Shown piece after piece: positions 36,611 through 45,694 of a DNA stretch of 64,000 bases. The stretch's first letter is position 1. Each line of letters begins with the position of its first letter. Both the position numbers and the translations under genes were made by a program. Source of the stretch: Acidisarcina polymorpha (GTDB lineage: Bacteria > Acidobacteriota > Terriglobia > Terriglobales > Acidobacteriaceae); contig NZ_CP030840.1 in NCBI RefSeq assembly GCF_003330725.1, positions 2,728,001 to 2,792,000 on the forward strand. Reading direction: 5' to 3'. Under the pieces are notes generated by a model. The model was not told the DNA's origin. It did no database searches and saw only the letters and a program-made list of their open reading frames with translations.

Positions 36611-37120
36611 ATGACTCTCGCTGATATTAAGCAACTCACTCCGAAGATAGTTGTCATCGCTCTTGTGATTTCCACGAGCACCGCGATGTGCAAGGCTCAA
36701 ACGCTTCTTACCCAAAAGGCGCTCTCGGTGGAAGCAGCTTTGTCTGTCGCTACTGGTGCTCTAGACAAGTGCCGCGCAGACGGGTATCGAATCAGCTTGA
36801 CGGTGCTCGATGCCAGCGGCCTGGTCAAGGCCCAGGTGCGAGGGGATGGTACTGGTCCCCACACGCTTGAACACAGCCGGCGCAAGGCATACACCGCGCT
36901 TACCTTCAAGCGCACATCCGCGGACACGGCCAAGGCCTGGGCCTCGGCCACAACCCCACCGCCGGTGATCGAGGGTACCGTAGGCGCCGCGGGCGGGGTA
37001 CCCATAAGAGCAGGCAATGAAATCATCGGCGCGATCGGGGTTAGCGGCGCGCCCGGCGGAGAAAAGGACGAGGCTTGTGCGAATGCGGGCATCGCTAAGA
37101 TTGCGGACTTGTTGAAGTAA
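36611..37120 (+). CDS. Exported GlcG/HbpS-family haem-binding-type protein
   Basis: 169 residues with a signal peptide (about 1-31). The GlcG/HbpS (DUF336) fold is clear: LSVEAALSVATGALDKCRADGYRISLTVLDASGLVKAQVRGDG, then HTLEHSRRKAYTALTFKR and the end motif GGVPIRAGNEIIGAIGVSGAPGGEKDEACANAGIAKI. HbpS-type members bind haem or act as extracellular redox sensors; others are only genetically linked to glycolate use. The gene starts 7 bases after the rhodanese-like gene with no independent ribosome site, so it is probably translationally coupled. Confidence 0.88.
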   Translation: MTLADIKQLTPKIVVIALVISTSTAMCKAQTLLTQKALSVEAALSVATGALDKCRADGYRISLTVLDASGLVKAQVRGDGTGPHTLEHSRRKAYTALTFKRTSADTAKAWASATTPPPVIEGTVGAAGGVPIRAGNEIIGAIGVSGAPGGEKDEACANAGIAKIADLLK

Positions 37121-37305
37121 CGCTTTGTCTGTTCAGCGGACGCACTGTGGGTACCGCTTCGGGTTTGAGCCAGGGGCTCATGCCGTAGAGTCGCGGCCGC
37201 GTGTCCGGTCTCGCATCCACGAGTTGCACGCACGAAATGCTTATGGCGGAGTGGAACACAAACCGGTTGGTTGTTTGTGAGGTTCGCTCGAGGTGGAAAG
37301 ACGAC

Positions 37306-40300
37306 GTGTTCAAGAGAATCCTTGTAACTCTGACAATGAGCATCCTCTGCTTCCGTGCGCCTGCGCAGGTTGCTACTGACGCCATCATCACCGGGGTGGT
37401 TACCGATACCGCGGGCGGCGTGGTTCCAGAGGCCTCAGTGACAGTGACCAATGTGGCCACGGGCATTCGGTCAACGGTGGCGACAAACAAAAATGGGCTA
37501 TATCGCACCGCGCCACTCAAGATTGGCGAGTACACGGTGAGCATCGAGGGGAAGGGTTTCAAGCAGTTCTTTGAACCAGGCGTGGCGCTCGACATAGGAG
37601 CCATCCGTCAGATTGACGCGACGCTTGCAGTCGGCGATGTCGTCGATACGGTGCAGGTGCAGGCCAGTACAGAGCAGTTACTGCAGAAATCCGACTCCTC
37701 TGTAGGTACGGTGATCACCAATCAGCAGATTGAAGAGCTGCCGCTCAACGCCGGGAGCAATGGGCGCGACTATCTTCAGCTTGCCACGCTCTCTGCGGGA
37801 ACCACTCCCGCCGTTCCCAACAGTACCGGAAACTCCGGCGGAATTAGCATTGGCGGACAAGCTGGCAGCCAAGCGGCATTTCTGCTCGACGGCATCGACA
37901 ATAACAACCAGCAGATACTTACAGCGCACACTGGCCAGAAAGAGATCATCAAACCGTCGATCGACGCCATTGCCGAGTTTAAAGTCTTGACCACTAGTTA
38001 TTCGGCTGAGTTTGGACGCTCGTCGTCTGGGGTAGTTAGTGTTGATCTGAAATCGGGAACCAACAACATTCATGGAAGCGCCTTCGAGTTCCTTCGCAAT
38101 GACGCCGTTGACGCGCTGCCTGACTTTTCCGCAACGAAGCTCCCTTTCAAGTACAACGACTTTGGCGGTACCCTTGGAGCTCCCATCCGCAAGGACCGGG
38201 CTTTTATTTTCGGAGATGTCGAGTTCTTCCGGCTCAGGACGCAAAGTACCGTCTATAGCCTGGTTCCTACAGCTGCTCAAAAGACTGGTCAGTTTTCTAC
38301 GCCGATCTACCAGCCTGGTACCTACAACGGAAACTCTCGCGCTGAGTTTCCTGGCGATCGGATTTCCGGCGTCGATCCAATAGCAAACGCTCTGCTGCAA
38401 TATTTTCCGGCCCCGAATTTCAAGGGAAGTGGATCGCTTGCCGCTGACAACTACTACTACAACCAGAGTGGAAATCAGAACAACTACCGTTGGGACGTTC
38501 GCGTGGACCAGTCACTGTCCAGCAAAACGAGCTTGTTTGGGCGCTATAGCTCGGAGCAAGTGCGTTACGCGTTATCTAACTCGCTGCCGCCGCTCGACGG
38601 TCAATACTATGCGGGGTCAGGCGCGCAACTGATCGACAGCCAGGCATTCGTCGTTGGGTACGATACCACCTTCTCTCCGCATCTTCTCGGGTCGCTGCGG
38701 CTGGGGTGGAACAGGCTCCATTGGAACGAATCATATCCGCGGCAGAACCTGACCGGGGTGGGCATACCAGGTGTCGCAACTACCAATCCTGGTTTCTCCG
38801 AGATCCTGATTACGAATTTCACCACGATCGGCATTAGCAATGTACCCAACACTGATGACAGCCAAAATCGCGAGATCGCGGCGAGCGCGACCTGGAACCG
38901 CGGAGCGCATACCATCAAGTTCGGCTGGCAGGAATATTGGCTGCAGACAAATTTCGACAGCTCGCAGCTGACCAGCGGCATCTTCAGCTTTAATGGTCAA
39001 TATACGGCGGCGACCCCGAACTCCACACCCAGCAATGACCAGCGCTTTGCCGACTTTCTTCTCGGCGCCACTTCGCAGGAGAAGTTATCCAGTCCTTCTA
39101 TCCTGAATTTCCGATCGCCGTATACGCACTTCTACGTACAGGACGATTGGAAGGCGAGCCGCTCCCTGACGCTGAACCTTGGATTGCGTTATGAACTTAG
39201 CCTTCCGGCGGTCGACAAGTACAACAGGATCGCCAATTTCGACGAAGACAGCGATCCGTCGAGTCCGCAGCTTGTATACGCCGGCGAGTACGGCGGTAGC
39301 CGGGCGCAGCGGGCCCTACAGAATGTGAGTTACACGGGACTCGCTCCGAGGTTCGGCTTTGCCTTCAGTCCGGAAGGCAGCAAGACAGTGCTGCGCGGCG
39401 GTTACGGTATCTTCTACTCGAATGCCATCACGGTTGGGGGCATGCAGTCGATGGAGAACAATCCCCCTGTAAACCAACTGCGCCTCATCACGTCTCCGAG
39501 TCCAACAACTCCGAGCGAGTTTTTGCAGTATGGATTTCCCGTCGATGCGCTCTCACTCACAAACGCCAATGGCAAGAAGAACGTGACGCTGGTTTCTTTT
39601 GATCGCCACGCGGTAATACCGACCGATCAGCAATGGGACGTGAATGTGCAGCGTGCGCTGCCTTTCGGCGTCGTCGCAGAGGTCGGCTACTACGCCAACA
39701 ACTTCGATCATGCCTGGTGGCAGGTGGATGGAAACCCTGCGCCTGCGACAGCGACGTCGGCGTTGCCAACGGGTGGGATCAATGCAAACCGTCTCTTCAA
39801 GTCGACGACTATTCCTGCCGTCGCCGGCAATCCAACTATCAATCTGGGAACAGTAAGCCGTGTCTGGAAGGAGGGTTGGAGCCAGTACAACAGTCTGCAA
39901 GTGAAGGCCGAGAAGCGCTATGGCAAAGGCCTGAGCTTTCTGGCCTCCTACGCCTATGCCAAAACAATCGGGATCGGCGACACCCAAGACTTTCAAGATC
40001 CAAATGATATTCAGGCCGAGCGAGCCGTGGCCAGCACTGATCTGCGGCACCACTTTGTGGGAAGTGGCGTCTACAACCTCCCGTTCGGCCATGGCAACCA
40101 GTTCGGCGGCGATTGGAATCGCTGGGTCGACGGCTTGCTGGGCGGATGGGCGTTCAGTCCAATTCTGACATTCAGCACAGGAACACCGCTCAATCTGACG
40201 GAATCCAAAAACCCATCGAACAGTGGCGGTACCGCCGACCGCCCGAACCTGGCCGGTGCTCCTTATCGACCAGGTTCAGTCTCGGGAAATCCTGCGTGCA

Positions 40301-40626
40301 CGGCGTCTGGGGCGCACACTCGAAGCGCGGCGGAGTGGTTCAATCCGTGCGCTTTTGCCGTGCAGCCCTCGGGAACCTACGGGGACGCGCCTCGCAACGC
40401 CATCACCTCGCCGGGCATTGTCAATATCGATGCAGCGCTTCATAAGACGCTTGCGATCAACGAGCATGTGCGGGCGCAGTTCCGGCTCGAGTCCTTCAAT
40501 GTCACCAACACTCCTCACTATGGCCCCCCGGCTCTGGATGTTCAGTCGCCGACCACGCTCGGGACGATTACCACGATCACAGGCAATCCGCGGCAGAACC
40601 AGATTGCAGTCAAAATTGTTTTCTGA
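37306..40626 (+). CDS. TonB-dependent receptor, acidobacterial Oar-like type
   Basis: Outer-membrane receptor of about 1106 residues. The GTG at 37306 (VFKRILVTLTMSILCFRAPAQ) is chosen, with GAGGTGGAAAG upstream and a signal peptide following; the open frame extends to 37201 without support. Domains in order: a carboxypeptidase-regulatory-like domain (AIITGVVTDTAGGVVPEASVTVTN, about 24-110), a plug with QIEELPLNAGSNGRDYLQLATLSAGT and GGQAGSQAAFLLDGIDNN, then a large barrel (for example TLNLGLRYELSLP, LRGGYGIFYS) ending in RQNQIAVKIVF. The substrate cannot be read. Its place between a haem-binding-type protein and membrane proteins suggests uptake or sensing in the same pathway. Confidence 0.92.
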   Translation: MFKRILVTLTMSILCFRAPAQVATDAIITGVVTDTAGGVVPEASVTVTNVATGIRSTVATNKNGLYRTAPLKIGEYTVSIEGKGFKQFFEPGVALDIGAIRQIDATLAVGDVVDTVQVQASTEQLLQKSDSSVGTVITNQQIEELPLNAGSNGRDYLQLATLSAGTTPAVPNSTGNSGGISIGGQAGSQAAFLLDGIDNNNQQILTAHTGQKEIIKPSIDAIAEFKVLTTSYSAEFGRSSSGVVSVDLKSGTNNIHGSAFEFLRNDAVDALPDFSATKLPFKYNDFGGTLGAPIRKDRAFIFGDVEFFRLRTQSTVYSLVPTAAQKTGQFSTPIYQPGTYNGNSRAEFPGDRISGVDPIANALLQYFPAPNFKGSGSLAADNYYYNQSGNQNNYRWDVRVDQSLSSKTSLFGRYSSEQVRYALSNSLPPLDGQYYAGSGAQLIDSQAFVVGYDTTFSPHLLGSLRLGWNRLHWNESYPRQNLTGVGIPGVATTNPGFSEILITNFTTIGISNVPNTDDSQNREIAASATWNRGAHTIKFGWQEYWLQTNFDSSQLTSGIFSFNGQYTAATPNSTPSNDQRFADFLLGATSQEKLSSPSILNFRSPYTHFYVQDDWKASRSLTLNLGLRYELSLPAVDKYNRIANFDEDSDPSSPQLVYAGEYGGSRAQRALQNVSYTGLAPRFGFAFSPEGSKTVLRGGYGIFYSNAITVGGMQSMENNPPVNQLRLITSPSPTTPSEFLQYGFPVDALSLTNANGKKNVTLVSFDRHAVIPTDQQWDVNVQRALPFGVVAEVGYYANNFDHAWWQVDGNPAPATATSALPTGGINANRLFKSTTIPAVAGNPTINLGTVSRVWKEGWSQYNSLQVKAEKRYGKGLSFLASYAYAKTIGIGDTQDFQDPNDIQAERAVASTDLRHHFVGSGVYNLPFGHGNQFGGDWNRWVDGLLGGWAFSPILTFSTGTPLNLTESKNPSNSGGTADRPNLAGAPYRPGSVSGNPACTASGAHTRSAAEWFNPCAFAVQPSGTYGDAPRNAITSPGIVNIDAALHKTLAINEHVRAQFRLESFNVTNTPHYGPPALDVQSPTTLGTITTITGNPRQNQIAVKIVF

Positions 40627-40649
40627 CGAGTTTGAGGAGAAATCAGAAA

Positions 40650-41150
40650 ATGCCGCCCCTCTTGCATCTTTGTCAATGGATCTACCAGACACATCTTTCG
40701 GTCGCCATTCGCGGATCGGTATGGGTATTTCCAATTATCGAGTCTATCCATGTCCTCGGTATCACGGTTCTGGTGGGCACGATCGCAGTCGTCGATCTTC
40801 GGCTGCTGGGGATCGTCATGAAACGCGAACCGGTTTCGAGCATAGCCCGCCAGATCTTGCCCTGGACATGGGCAGGCTTTGGCCTGATGTTTGTCACCGG
40901 CCTTCTTCTTTCTATTGCGGAGGCAGCCACTAACTATTACAACCTGGCCTTCCGCATCAAGCTGGTTCTTCTCCTGCTGGTGGGCTTGAATCCGCTGATC
41001 TTCCATTTGTCGGTTTATCGCAGGGTCTCTAACTGGGACGTTTCGGCGGTCACGCCCGTGCGCGCCCGGTTGGCGGCTGTCTGCTCTCTGGTCCTTTGGT
41101 CCGGCATCATCGTCGCCGGTCGCATGATCGCCTACCTTGAAAGGCCCTGA
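40650..41150 (+). CDS. DUF6644-type four-span membrane protein (copy 1)
   Basis: 166-residue integral membrane protein, function unknown. The ATG at 40650 has GAGGAGA upstream. Four hydrophobic spans are separated by short loops. A conserved intramembrane E..H pair occurs in IIESIHVLGITVLVG, followed by VVDLRLLGIVMKR, RQILPWTWAGFGLMFVTGLLL and NLAFRIKLVLLLL. The conserved histidine in the first span would suit haem or another cofactor, but this is inference. The next gene encodes a paralogue. It follows the receptor by 23 bases. Confidence 0.8.
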   Translation: MPPLLHLCQWIYQTHLSVAIRGSVWVFPIIESIHVLGITVLVGTIAVVDLRLLGIVMKREPVSSIARQILPWTWAGFGLMFVTGLLLSIAEAATNYYNLAFRIKLVLLLLVGLNPLIFHLSVYRRVSNWDVSAVTPVRARLAAVCSLVLWSGIIVAGRMIAYLERP

Positions 41151-41185
41151 CACCAAGCCATGAATCTAGAAGGAGTATTGCTGGC

Positions 41186-41665
41186 ATGACATTCCTGAGC
41201 TTCTGCCATTGGCTGGCCGGCTCACGCATCGGTACTATCATGCGCGACTCCACCTGGGACTTCGCGATCGTGGAGATAATCCACTTGCTTGCCCTTGCTG
41301 TCTTCGGCGGGGCGGTGCTGCTGGTTGATCTTCGCTTCCTGGGTGTGGGATTGAGGATGCAGCCAATCGCGAAGACCGCTCGCGAACTGCTGCCGCTCAC
41401 TGGAGGCGGCGTCATCGCAATGTTAATCTCCGGATTCCTGTTGGTGGCAAATGGGCCGGTCCGCTATTACTACAACCCTGCCTTCCGCATCAAGATGGCT
41501 CTCTTCGTCTTTGCGTTGTCGTTTCATTTCATCGTTCAGATTGCGGCGGCGCGGCGGCCTTTGGAGAGTGAGAAAAGCCCGGTCTGGTTAAGAGTAAGCG
41601 CGGTTCTATCTTTGTTTGTCTGGCTCAGTATCGGCATCGCCGGACGCGCCATAGGCTATGTATAA
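41186..41665 (+). CDS. DUF6644-type four-span membrane protein (copy 2)
   Basis: 159 residues, paralogous to the preceding gene along its whole length: IVEIIHLLALAVFGGAVLLVDLRFLGVGLRM, RELLPLTGGGVIAMLISGFLL and NPAFRIKMALFVF line up with copy 1. The ATG at 41186 has AAGGAG ten bases upstream. An extra N-terminal FCHWLAGSRIGTIMRDSTWDF also matches the copy 1 pattern LCQWIYQTHLSVAIRGSVWVF. The tandem pair suggests a heterodimer. Confidence 0.82.
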   Translation: MTFLSFCHWLAGSRIGTIMRDSTWDFAIVEIIHLLALAVFGGAVLLVDLRFLGVGLRMQPIAKTARELLPLTGGGVIAMLISGFLLVANGPVRYYYNPAFRIKMALFVFALSFHFIVQIAAARRPLESEKSPVWLRVSAVLSLFVWLSIGIAGRAIGYV

Positions 41666-41754
41666 CTTCCCGGCGTGTTAGTCCGCTATCGGCATTGGCG
41701 GTGTTGTCTGTAGTCCTCGTGAAATCGCAATTTAAAGCCTTAAGGAGTCGTTTC

Positions 41755-42180
41755 ATGAAGAAGCACTTGCTTACCGCGGCCTTGTTGTTCAGTATGGCCG
41801 CTGGTTCCACCCGAAGTTTCGCGCATCACTCGTTTGCGGCGGAGTACGACGCCAGTAAACCAATCACACTGAATGGAAAACTCACCAAGCTTTCCTGGGT
41901 CAATCCTCACGGCTGGATTTATGTCGATGTCGTCAATCCGGACAAGACGGTAACCAGTTGGGCGGTAGAGTTCGGCAGTCCCAACGCGCTTCTCCGCCGC
42001 GGTCTTCGGGAAACAGACTTCCCATTGGGGATCGATCTTACCATCAATGGATATCTCGCCAAAAATGGAAAGAAGATCATTAACGGCACTTCGGTGAAGC
42101 TCCCCGATGGTCGCAGTCTCTTTACTGGATCGGTGGGAACCGGCGCGCCCGGCGATCCCGGCGTTGCTCAGAACCAGTAA
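41755..42180 (+). CDS. Exported DUF6152-type protein
   Basis: 141 residues with a signal peptide ending in SFAHHSFA, so the mature protein begins with the HHSFAAEYD motif typical of the family. Conserved core: ITLNGKLTKLSWVNPHGWIYVDV, WAVEFGSPNALLRRGL and LTINGYLAKNGKKIINGTSVKLPDGRSLFTGS. The histidine-rich mature N-terminus suggests metal binding. The ATG at 41755 has AAGGAG upstream; longer starts (41695) lack support. Function is unknown. Confidence 0.85.
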   Translation: MKKHLLTAALLFSMAAGSTRSFAHHSFAAEYDASKPITLNGKLTKLSWVNPHGWIYVDVVNPDKTVTSWAVEFGSPNALLRRGLRETDFPLGIDLTINGYLAKNGKKIINGTSVKLPDGRSLFTGSVGTGAPGDPGVAQNQ

Positions 42181-42205
42181 CTGGTTAGAGTTCATTAGAA
42201 AGGCG

Positions 42206-42979
42206 ATGATGAAGTTAGATAGAAGCGTTTGCTTTGCACTTGTTGCCTCGTGCTCGCTGCTACTCTCTGCGGCGGCCCAGTCGGATGAGCATCCGTTTGT
42301 TCCTCGTCTGAGCGATGGTAAGCCCAATTTCAATGGAGTCTGGCAAGCTGTCGGCGGAGCGGATGTAAACCTGCTGGACCACATTGCGGACAAATATGCC
42401 CCGGGCGCGCAGAAGGTCATCGAGGAAACCGCGATACCGTATCTACCCGAGGCGGTGAAGAGGCGTCAGGAGAATTTTGAGAGACGCGCCACGGATGACC
42501 CGGAGACATCGAAGTGCTACCTGCCGGGCGTTCCAAGGATCACTTATGCGCATAATCTCCCATTCCAGATATTCCAGAAACCGGATGGCGACAAAATCAC
42601 CGTCCTCTATGAGTTTGCCGAGGCGCACCGCTTTCTCTATACCAACGGTACGGATCATCCGCCAGGGCACATCAACTGGTGGTTGGGCGATTCACGAGCC
42701 AGGTGGGAAGGCGACACGCTGGTGGTTGATTCCGTCGATTTCAACGATGCGACCTGGTTCGATCACGCCGGCGACTACCATAGCGATGCCTTGCATGTTA
42801 TCGAGCATTATCAACTACTCGATGCCGACCACATCGACTATAGAGTCGAGATCGAGGATCCGAAGGTGTATTCAACGCGATGGCATATCGACCTCATTTT
42901 GTACCGGCGCAAGGAGAAGAATTTTCAGCTTCTTGACTACGTCTGCTACGGCTTCGATCTAGGCAAGTACTACCCCTAG
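42206..42979 (+). CDS. Secreted protein of unknown function (paralogue of 43048 gene)
   Basis: 257 residues with a signal peptide (FALVASCSLLLSAAAQ). The start is ATG 42206 or the adjacent ATG 42209, with AGAAAGG upstream. Landmarks are RLSDGKPNFNGVWQ, CYLPGVPRITYAHNLPFQIFQ, then WWLGDSRARWEGDTLVVDSVDFND, HVIEHYQLLDADHIDYRVEIEDPKVYSTRWHIDL. The GDSR..WEGdTLVVD block and the alternating strand pattern are shared with the next gene. No catalytic motif was recognised; the fold looks beta-rich. I think the family is common in Acidobacteria near DUF6152 genes, which I cannot confirm here. Confidence 0.78.
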   Translation: MMKLDRSVCFALVASCSLLLSAAAQSDEHPFVPRLSDGKPNFNGVWQAVGGADVNLLDHIADKYAPGAQKVIEETAIPYLPEAVKRRQENFERRATDDPETSKCYLPGVPRITYAHNLPFQIFQKPDGDKITVLYEFAEAHRFLYTNGTDHPPGHINWWLGDSRARWEGDTLVVDSVDFNDATWFDHAGDYHSDALHVIEHYQLLDADHIDYRVEIEDPKVYSTRWHIDLILYRRKEKNFQLLDYVCYGFDLGKYYP

Positions 42980-43047
42980 TAAGGCTAGTTAATCCGTGAC
43001 GTTCTAGAAGCGGCAATTCAGAAGTGATGATGCAGGAGACCAATCAA

Positions 43048-44151
43048 GTGAAGAAGAAACAAGCCGGCGCCGCGAGAAATAGATGGATCGCTCCCGTTCT
43101 GCTATCGGCGTTCGCCAGCACTCTCTTTGCGCAGAGCAACGCGAGAAAGAGCGTCCCACCCCAAGCAAGCGCCTGGGAGCCGAAAAAGTTGAGCGACGGG
43201 CAACCGGATATCGAGGGCATCTGGACAACGGTGTATTACGGCATGGGATGCCTGACCAACCCCACGAATGGGGATGTCAATTGCGTGCCGCCGCCAGGAC
43301 CCAGGCCAGCCGCGGGAACCGCAAATGCGGGCGTGCCGCCTCCGCCTGACGCAAGTGGGCGATCCTCCGGCCAGCGCGGCAATGGCAACCCTCCTGACAT
43401 TGTGAGTTCCGAAGCTGCGCACGAGAAGGATGCGCATAGTGAACCACAGTCGACCGGCGGCCACCGGCCGCACAATGCCCCTAGCAGGATCATTGATACG
43501 CCCAACTACGACATACCCTACACACAGGCTGCGCTGGCCCATCAGCAGGACCTCTTTGCGCACTACTACACACCGATCCGATATGGAGATATCGATCCCC
43601 AGCAGCGGTGCTGGCCGCTGGGCGCCCTCCGCCAGTTTACCTGGCATGATGTGCAGATTGAGCAGTTTCCTGGTTACATCGTGATGATCTACGAGGGCGC
43701 CGAGCAGTACCGCATTATCTACCTCGACGACCGCCCGCATATCGGACAAGATCTGAAACTCTGGTTCGGCGACTCCCGTGGACATTGGGAAGGCAACACT
43801 CTAGTCGTGGATACCACCAGCAACAACGCTAAGGGACGCCTCAGCCGCGCCGGGGACTTCTCGAGTAATAACGTGCACTACATCGAACGATTTAAGTTCA
43901 GCGACGGCGACCACTTCCGCTATGAAGTGACGTTCACCGATCCCACGGTTTACACACGTCCATGGACATTTGCTTTGGACGAGCATCGTGCGTTCTTCGC
44001 TGGAGATGGAGGCACACCGGAAGGTCCGGTTACCGCGGATTCGCAAGCGAAGTATGAAAACTGGGAGGAAGCCTGCCATGAAGGTCTGATCCCAGGCGGC
44101 AACGACATCCCCGGTCTACCGCCGGAGCCGCCATCTAACTCGGAGAACTGA
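43048..44151 (+). CDS. Secreted protein of unknown function (paralogue of 42206 gene)
   Basis: 367 residues if started at GTG 43048 (MKKKQAGAARNRWIAPVLLSAFASTLFAQ), chosen because AGGAG lies nine bases upstream and a signal peptide follows; ATG 43027/43030 are alternatives. It shares with the previous gene KLSDGQPDIEGIWT, CWPLGALRQFTWHDVQIEQFPGYIVMIYE, FGDSRGHWEGNTLVVDT and HYIERFKFSDGDHFRYEVTFTDPTVYTRPWTFAL. It differs by a Pro/Gly-rich insert (PPPGPRPAAGTANAG, about 85-140) and an acidic C-terminus. Function unknown. Confidence 0.8.
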   Translation: MKKKQAGAARNRWIAPVLLSAFASTLFAQSNARKSVPPQASAWEPKKLSDGQPDIEGIWTTVYYGMGCLTNPTNGDVNCVPPPGPRPAAGTANAGVPPPPDASGRSSGQRGNGNPPDIVSSEAAHEKDAHSEPQSTGGHRPHNAPSRIIDTPNYDIPYTQAALAHQQDLFAHYYTPIRYGDIDPQQRCWPLGALRQFTWHDVQIEQFPGYIVMIYEGAEQYRIIYLDDRPHIGQDLKLWFGDSRGHWEGNTLVVDTTSNNAKGRLSRAGDFSSNNVHYIERFKFSDGDHFRYEVTFTDPTVYTRPWTFALDEHRAFFAGDGGTPEGPVTADSQAKYENWEEACHEGLIPGGNDIPGLPPEPPSNSEN

Positions 44152-44218
44152 GTGGGAGCGATAAGAGCAACTCAAACCGTTCGGATGAAGACTGGTCGAC
44201 GCGAAAGAGACAAACGTC

Positions 44219-44830
44219 ATGCTTAGAATGCCAATTCAAGTCTTAGCTGCATTGGCGGCTACTTTGTTTTTCATGCGGCCATTACAGGCACAACGCGCTC
44301 CGCTGCCGGCGGGTGTAGAGAAGATCTGCTCGCTCTCCTTCAGCAAAGACCCGAAGCGCCCCGCCCGGGTTGAAAATTCTGCTCTCCCATGCCTGCAGGA
44401 GGTGGCCGAGAAGCTCAAGCAGACGCCTCAGATCAAGCTGGTGCTTATTGGCATCTCTCACCCGCTCTACGATCGCGCGGATGAAGACCGCGGCATGGAG
44501 CGCGAAGGCGAGGACATGACCGGAACCGACATCCGCTTCAGCGACGTAGCCGCCTATCGCGCCATCAACACAAAGTCATATCTGACTCAATGGCTGGGCT
44601 CCGACCCGGCGAGAATTATTCCGACGACCGACGAATACGCACTGGGGCAGGAGGTACTCATCTTTAGCGTTCCCGCCAACGCGGATTTCTTCCATAACTA
44701 CACTCGAACGACGCCCATCAATGAGTCCAGATGCACCATCACGCCCTGCCCGAACCCGGATGAAGATGTGCTGACTCCTCAGCCTCGATCGCGCATTCCG
44801 ACCGAGAGCGCACCGGCCTCTCCAAAGTAA
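44219..44830 (+). CDS. Exported OmpA-C-like protein
   Basis: 203 residues with a signal peptide (IQVLAALAATLFFMRPLQAQ). The core resembles a shortened OmpA/MotB peptidoglycan-binding fold: CSLSFSKDPKRPARVENSALPCLQEVAEKLKQTPQIKLVLIGISH, then AAYRAINTKSYLTQWLGSDPARIIPTT, where OmpA domains have A..RA.....YL...G.....I. Two cysteines near the start may pair. It would tether the cluster's products to the cell wall. It is the last gene of the run; no terminator was seen after it. Confidence 0.65.
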   Translation: MLRMPIQVLAALAATLFFMRPLQAQRAPLPAGVEKICSLSFSKDPKRPARVENSALPCLQEVAEKLKQTPQIKLVLIGISHPLYDRADEDRGMEREGEDMTGTDIRFSDVAAYRAINTKSYLTQWLGSDPARIIPTTDEYALGQEVLIFSVPANADFFHNYTRTTPINESRCTITPCPNPDEDVLTPQPRSRIPTESAPASPK

Positions 44831-45694
44831 ACAGGCACCACTGGCTGAGAATAGCGAAAGCGAACATTCCCCTTAAGCTGATCGATCGTCAGGTCAGGTG
44901 AGCAGACCTCCTCCGAATCCTCGGAACGGATCGCGCGCCGCTGACTGCGCGCGGGCTAGAGTTTGCGCGATGCTGTGCGGATCGCATAGACCTCCTTCTT
45001 TAGGCGGCGTACGGCGAGACGCATATGGATGACGGCTACTTTTGAAAAGCGCCGGATCAAAGGCGTGCGCAGCCTCCAAGATGGAGGAGATGTTGTTGCA
45101 TGATTTGTCGTGCTATCGACGCAACCTTGAGCCGAAGGACCCGATAACTCGTTCTCTTCCAGCAAAACTCTTATCATTTCCGGACCGATGAAAGGTATCA
45201 CTGAATTTGTCCTGAGTTCCGCGAAATGTGAGCTCATTCCGCCAGGGAATCCGAACTCGCAATTAAGAACAGAGCAGCCGGGGTTTTATTCCGCGTATTG
45301 CGCGCTGAGTCTGCAGGGAAGGGATGACGTTCCAACCCGCAAGCTCCGCTTCCAATGTTTGTCGTAGCTCGGGAAGGTTAGAGGTGGAATAGGACCCCAG
45401 GTTATGTGTTCTGTCTATAAACAGGCCGGTTATGGCATAGATCGCCCAGTGCCAGTGGCCGGTGGATAGCTTGACTCTTCATTGCCAAGGTACAAGTGCT
45501 TCTGACACCAGCATGGAGGGCACAGTCTAAGTATGGCTGTTGCACATATGAAGACAGAGAAGCATGGATGCGGGCAACGTTCCTCGACCAGTGTTTAGCC
45601 TTGCAGAACAGAGGGAGAGCTCTTCGGGAGATTGCAAAAGCAGAGCGATGGACGTGACAACAACGTAAATGATGTTAATAACCGGAGCGATAGG
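44831..45694. other. Gene-poor stretch, possible gene remnant
   Basis: About 860 bases without a convincing gene. On the minus strand, 45475 down to the stop at 45263 is an open stretch of about 70 codons with no start codon that reads protein-like (STGHWHWAIYAITGLFIDR, LPELRQTLEAELAGWNVI); it could be a remnant. A 93-codon minus-strand frame at 44956-45237 looks random. No RNA or repeat was recognised. Confidence 0.35.

Noticed and set aside
44956-45237. 93-codon minus-strand frame
   Set aside because: No signal, domain or ribosome site; composition is like non-coding sequence.
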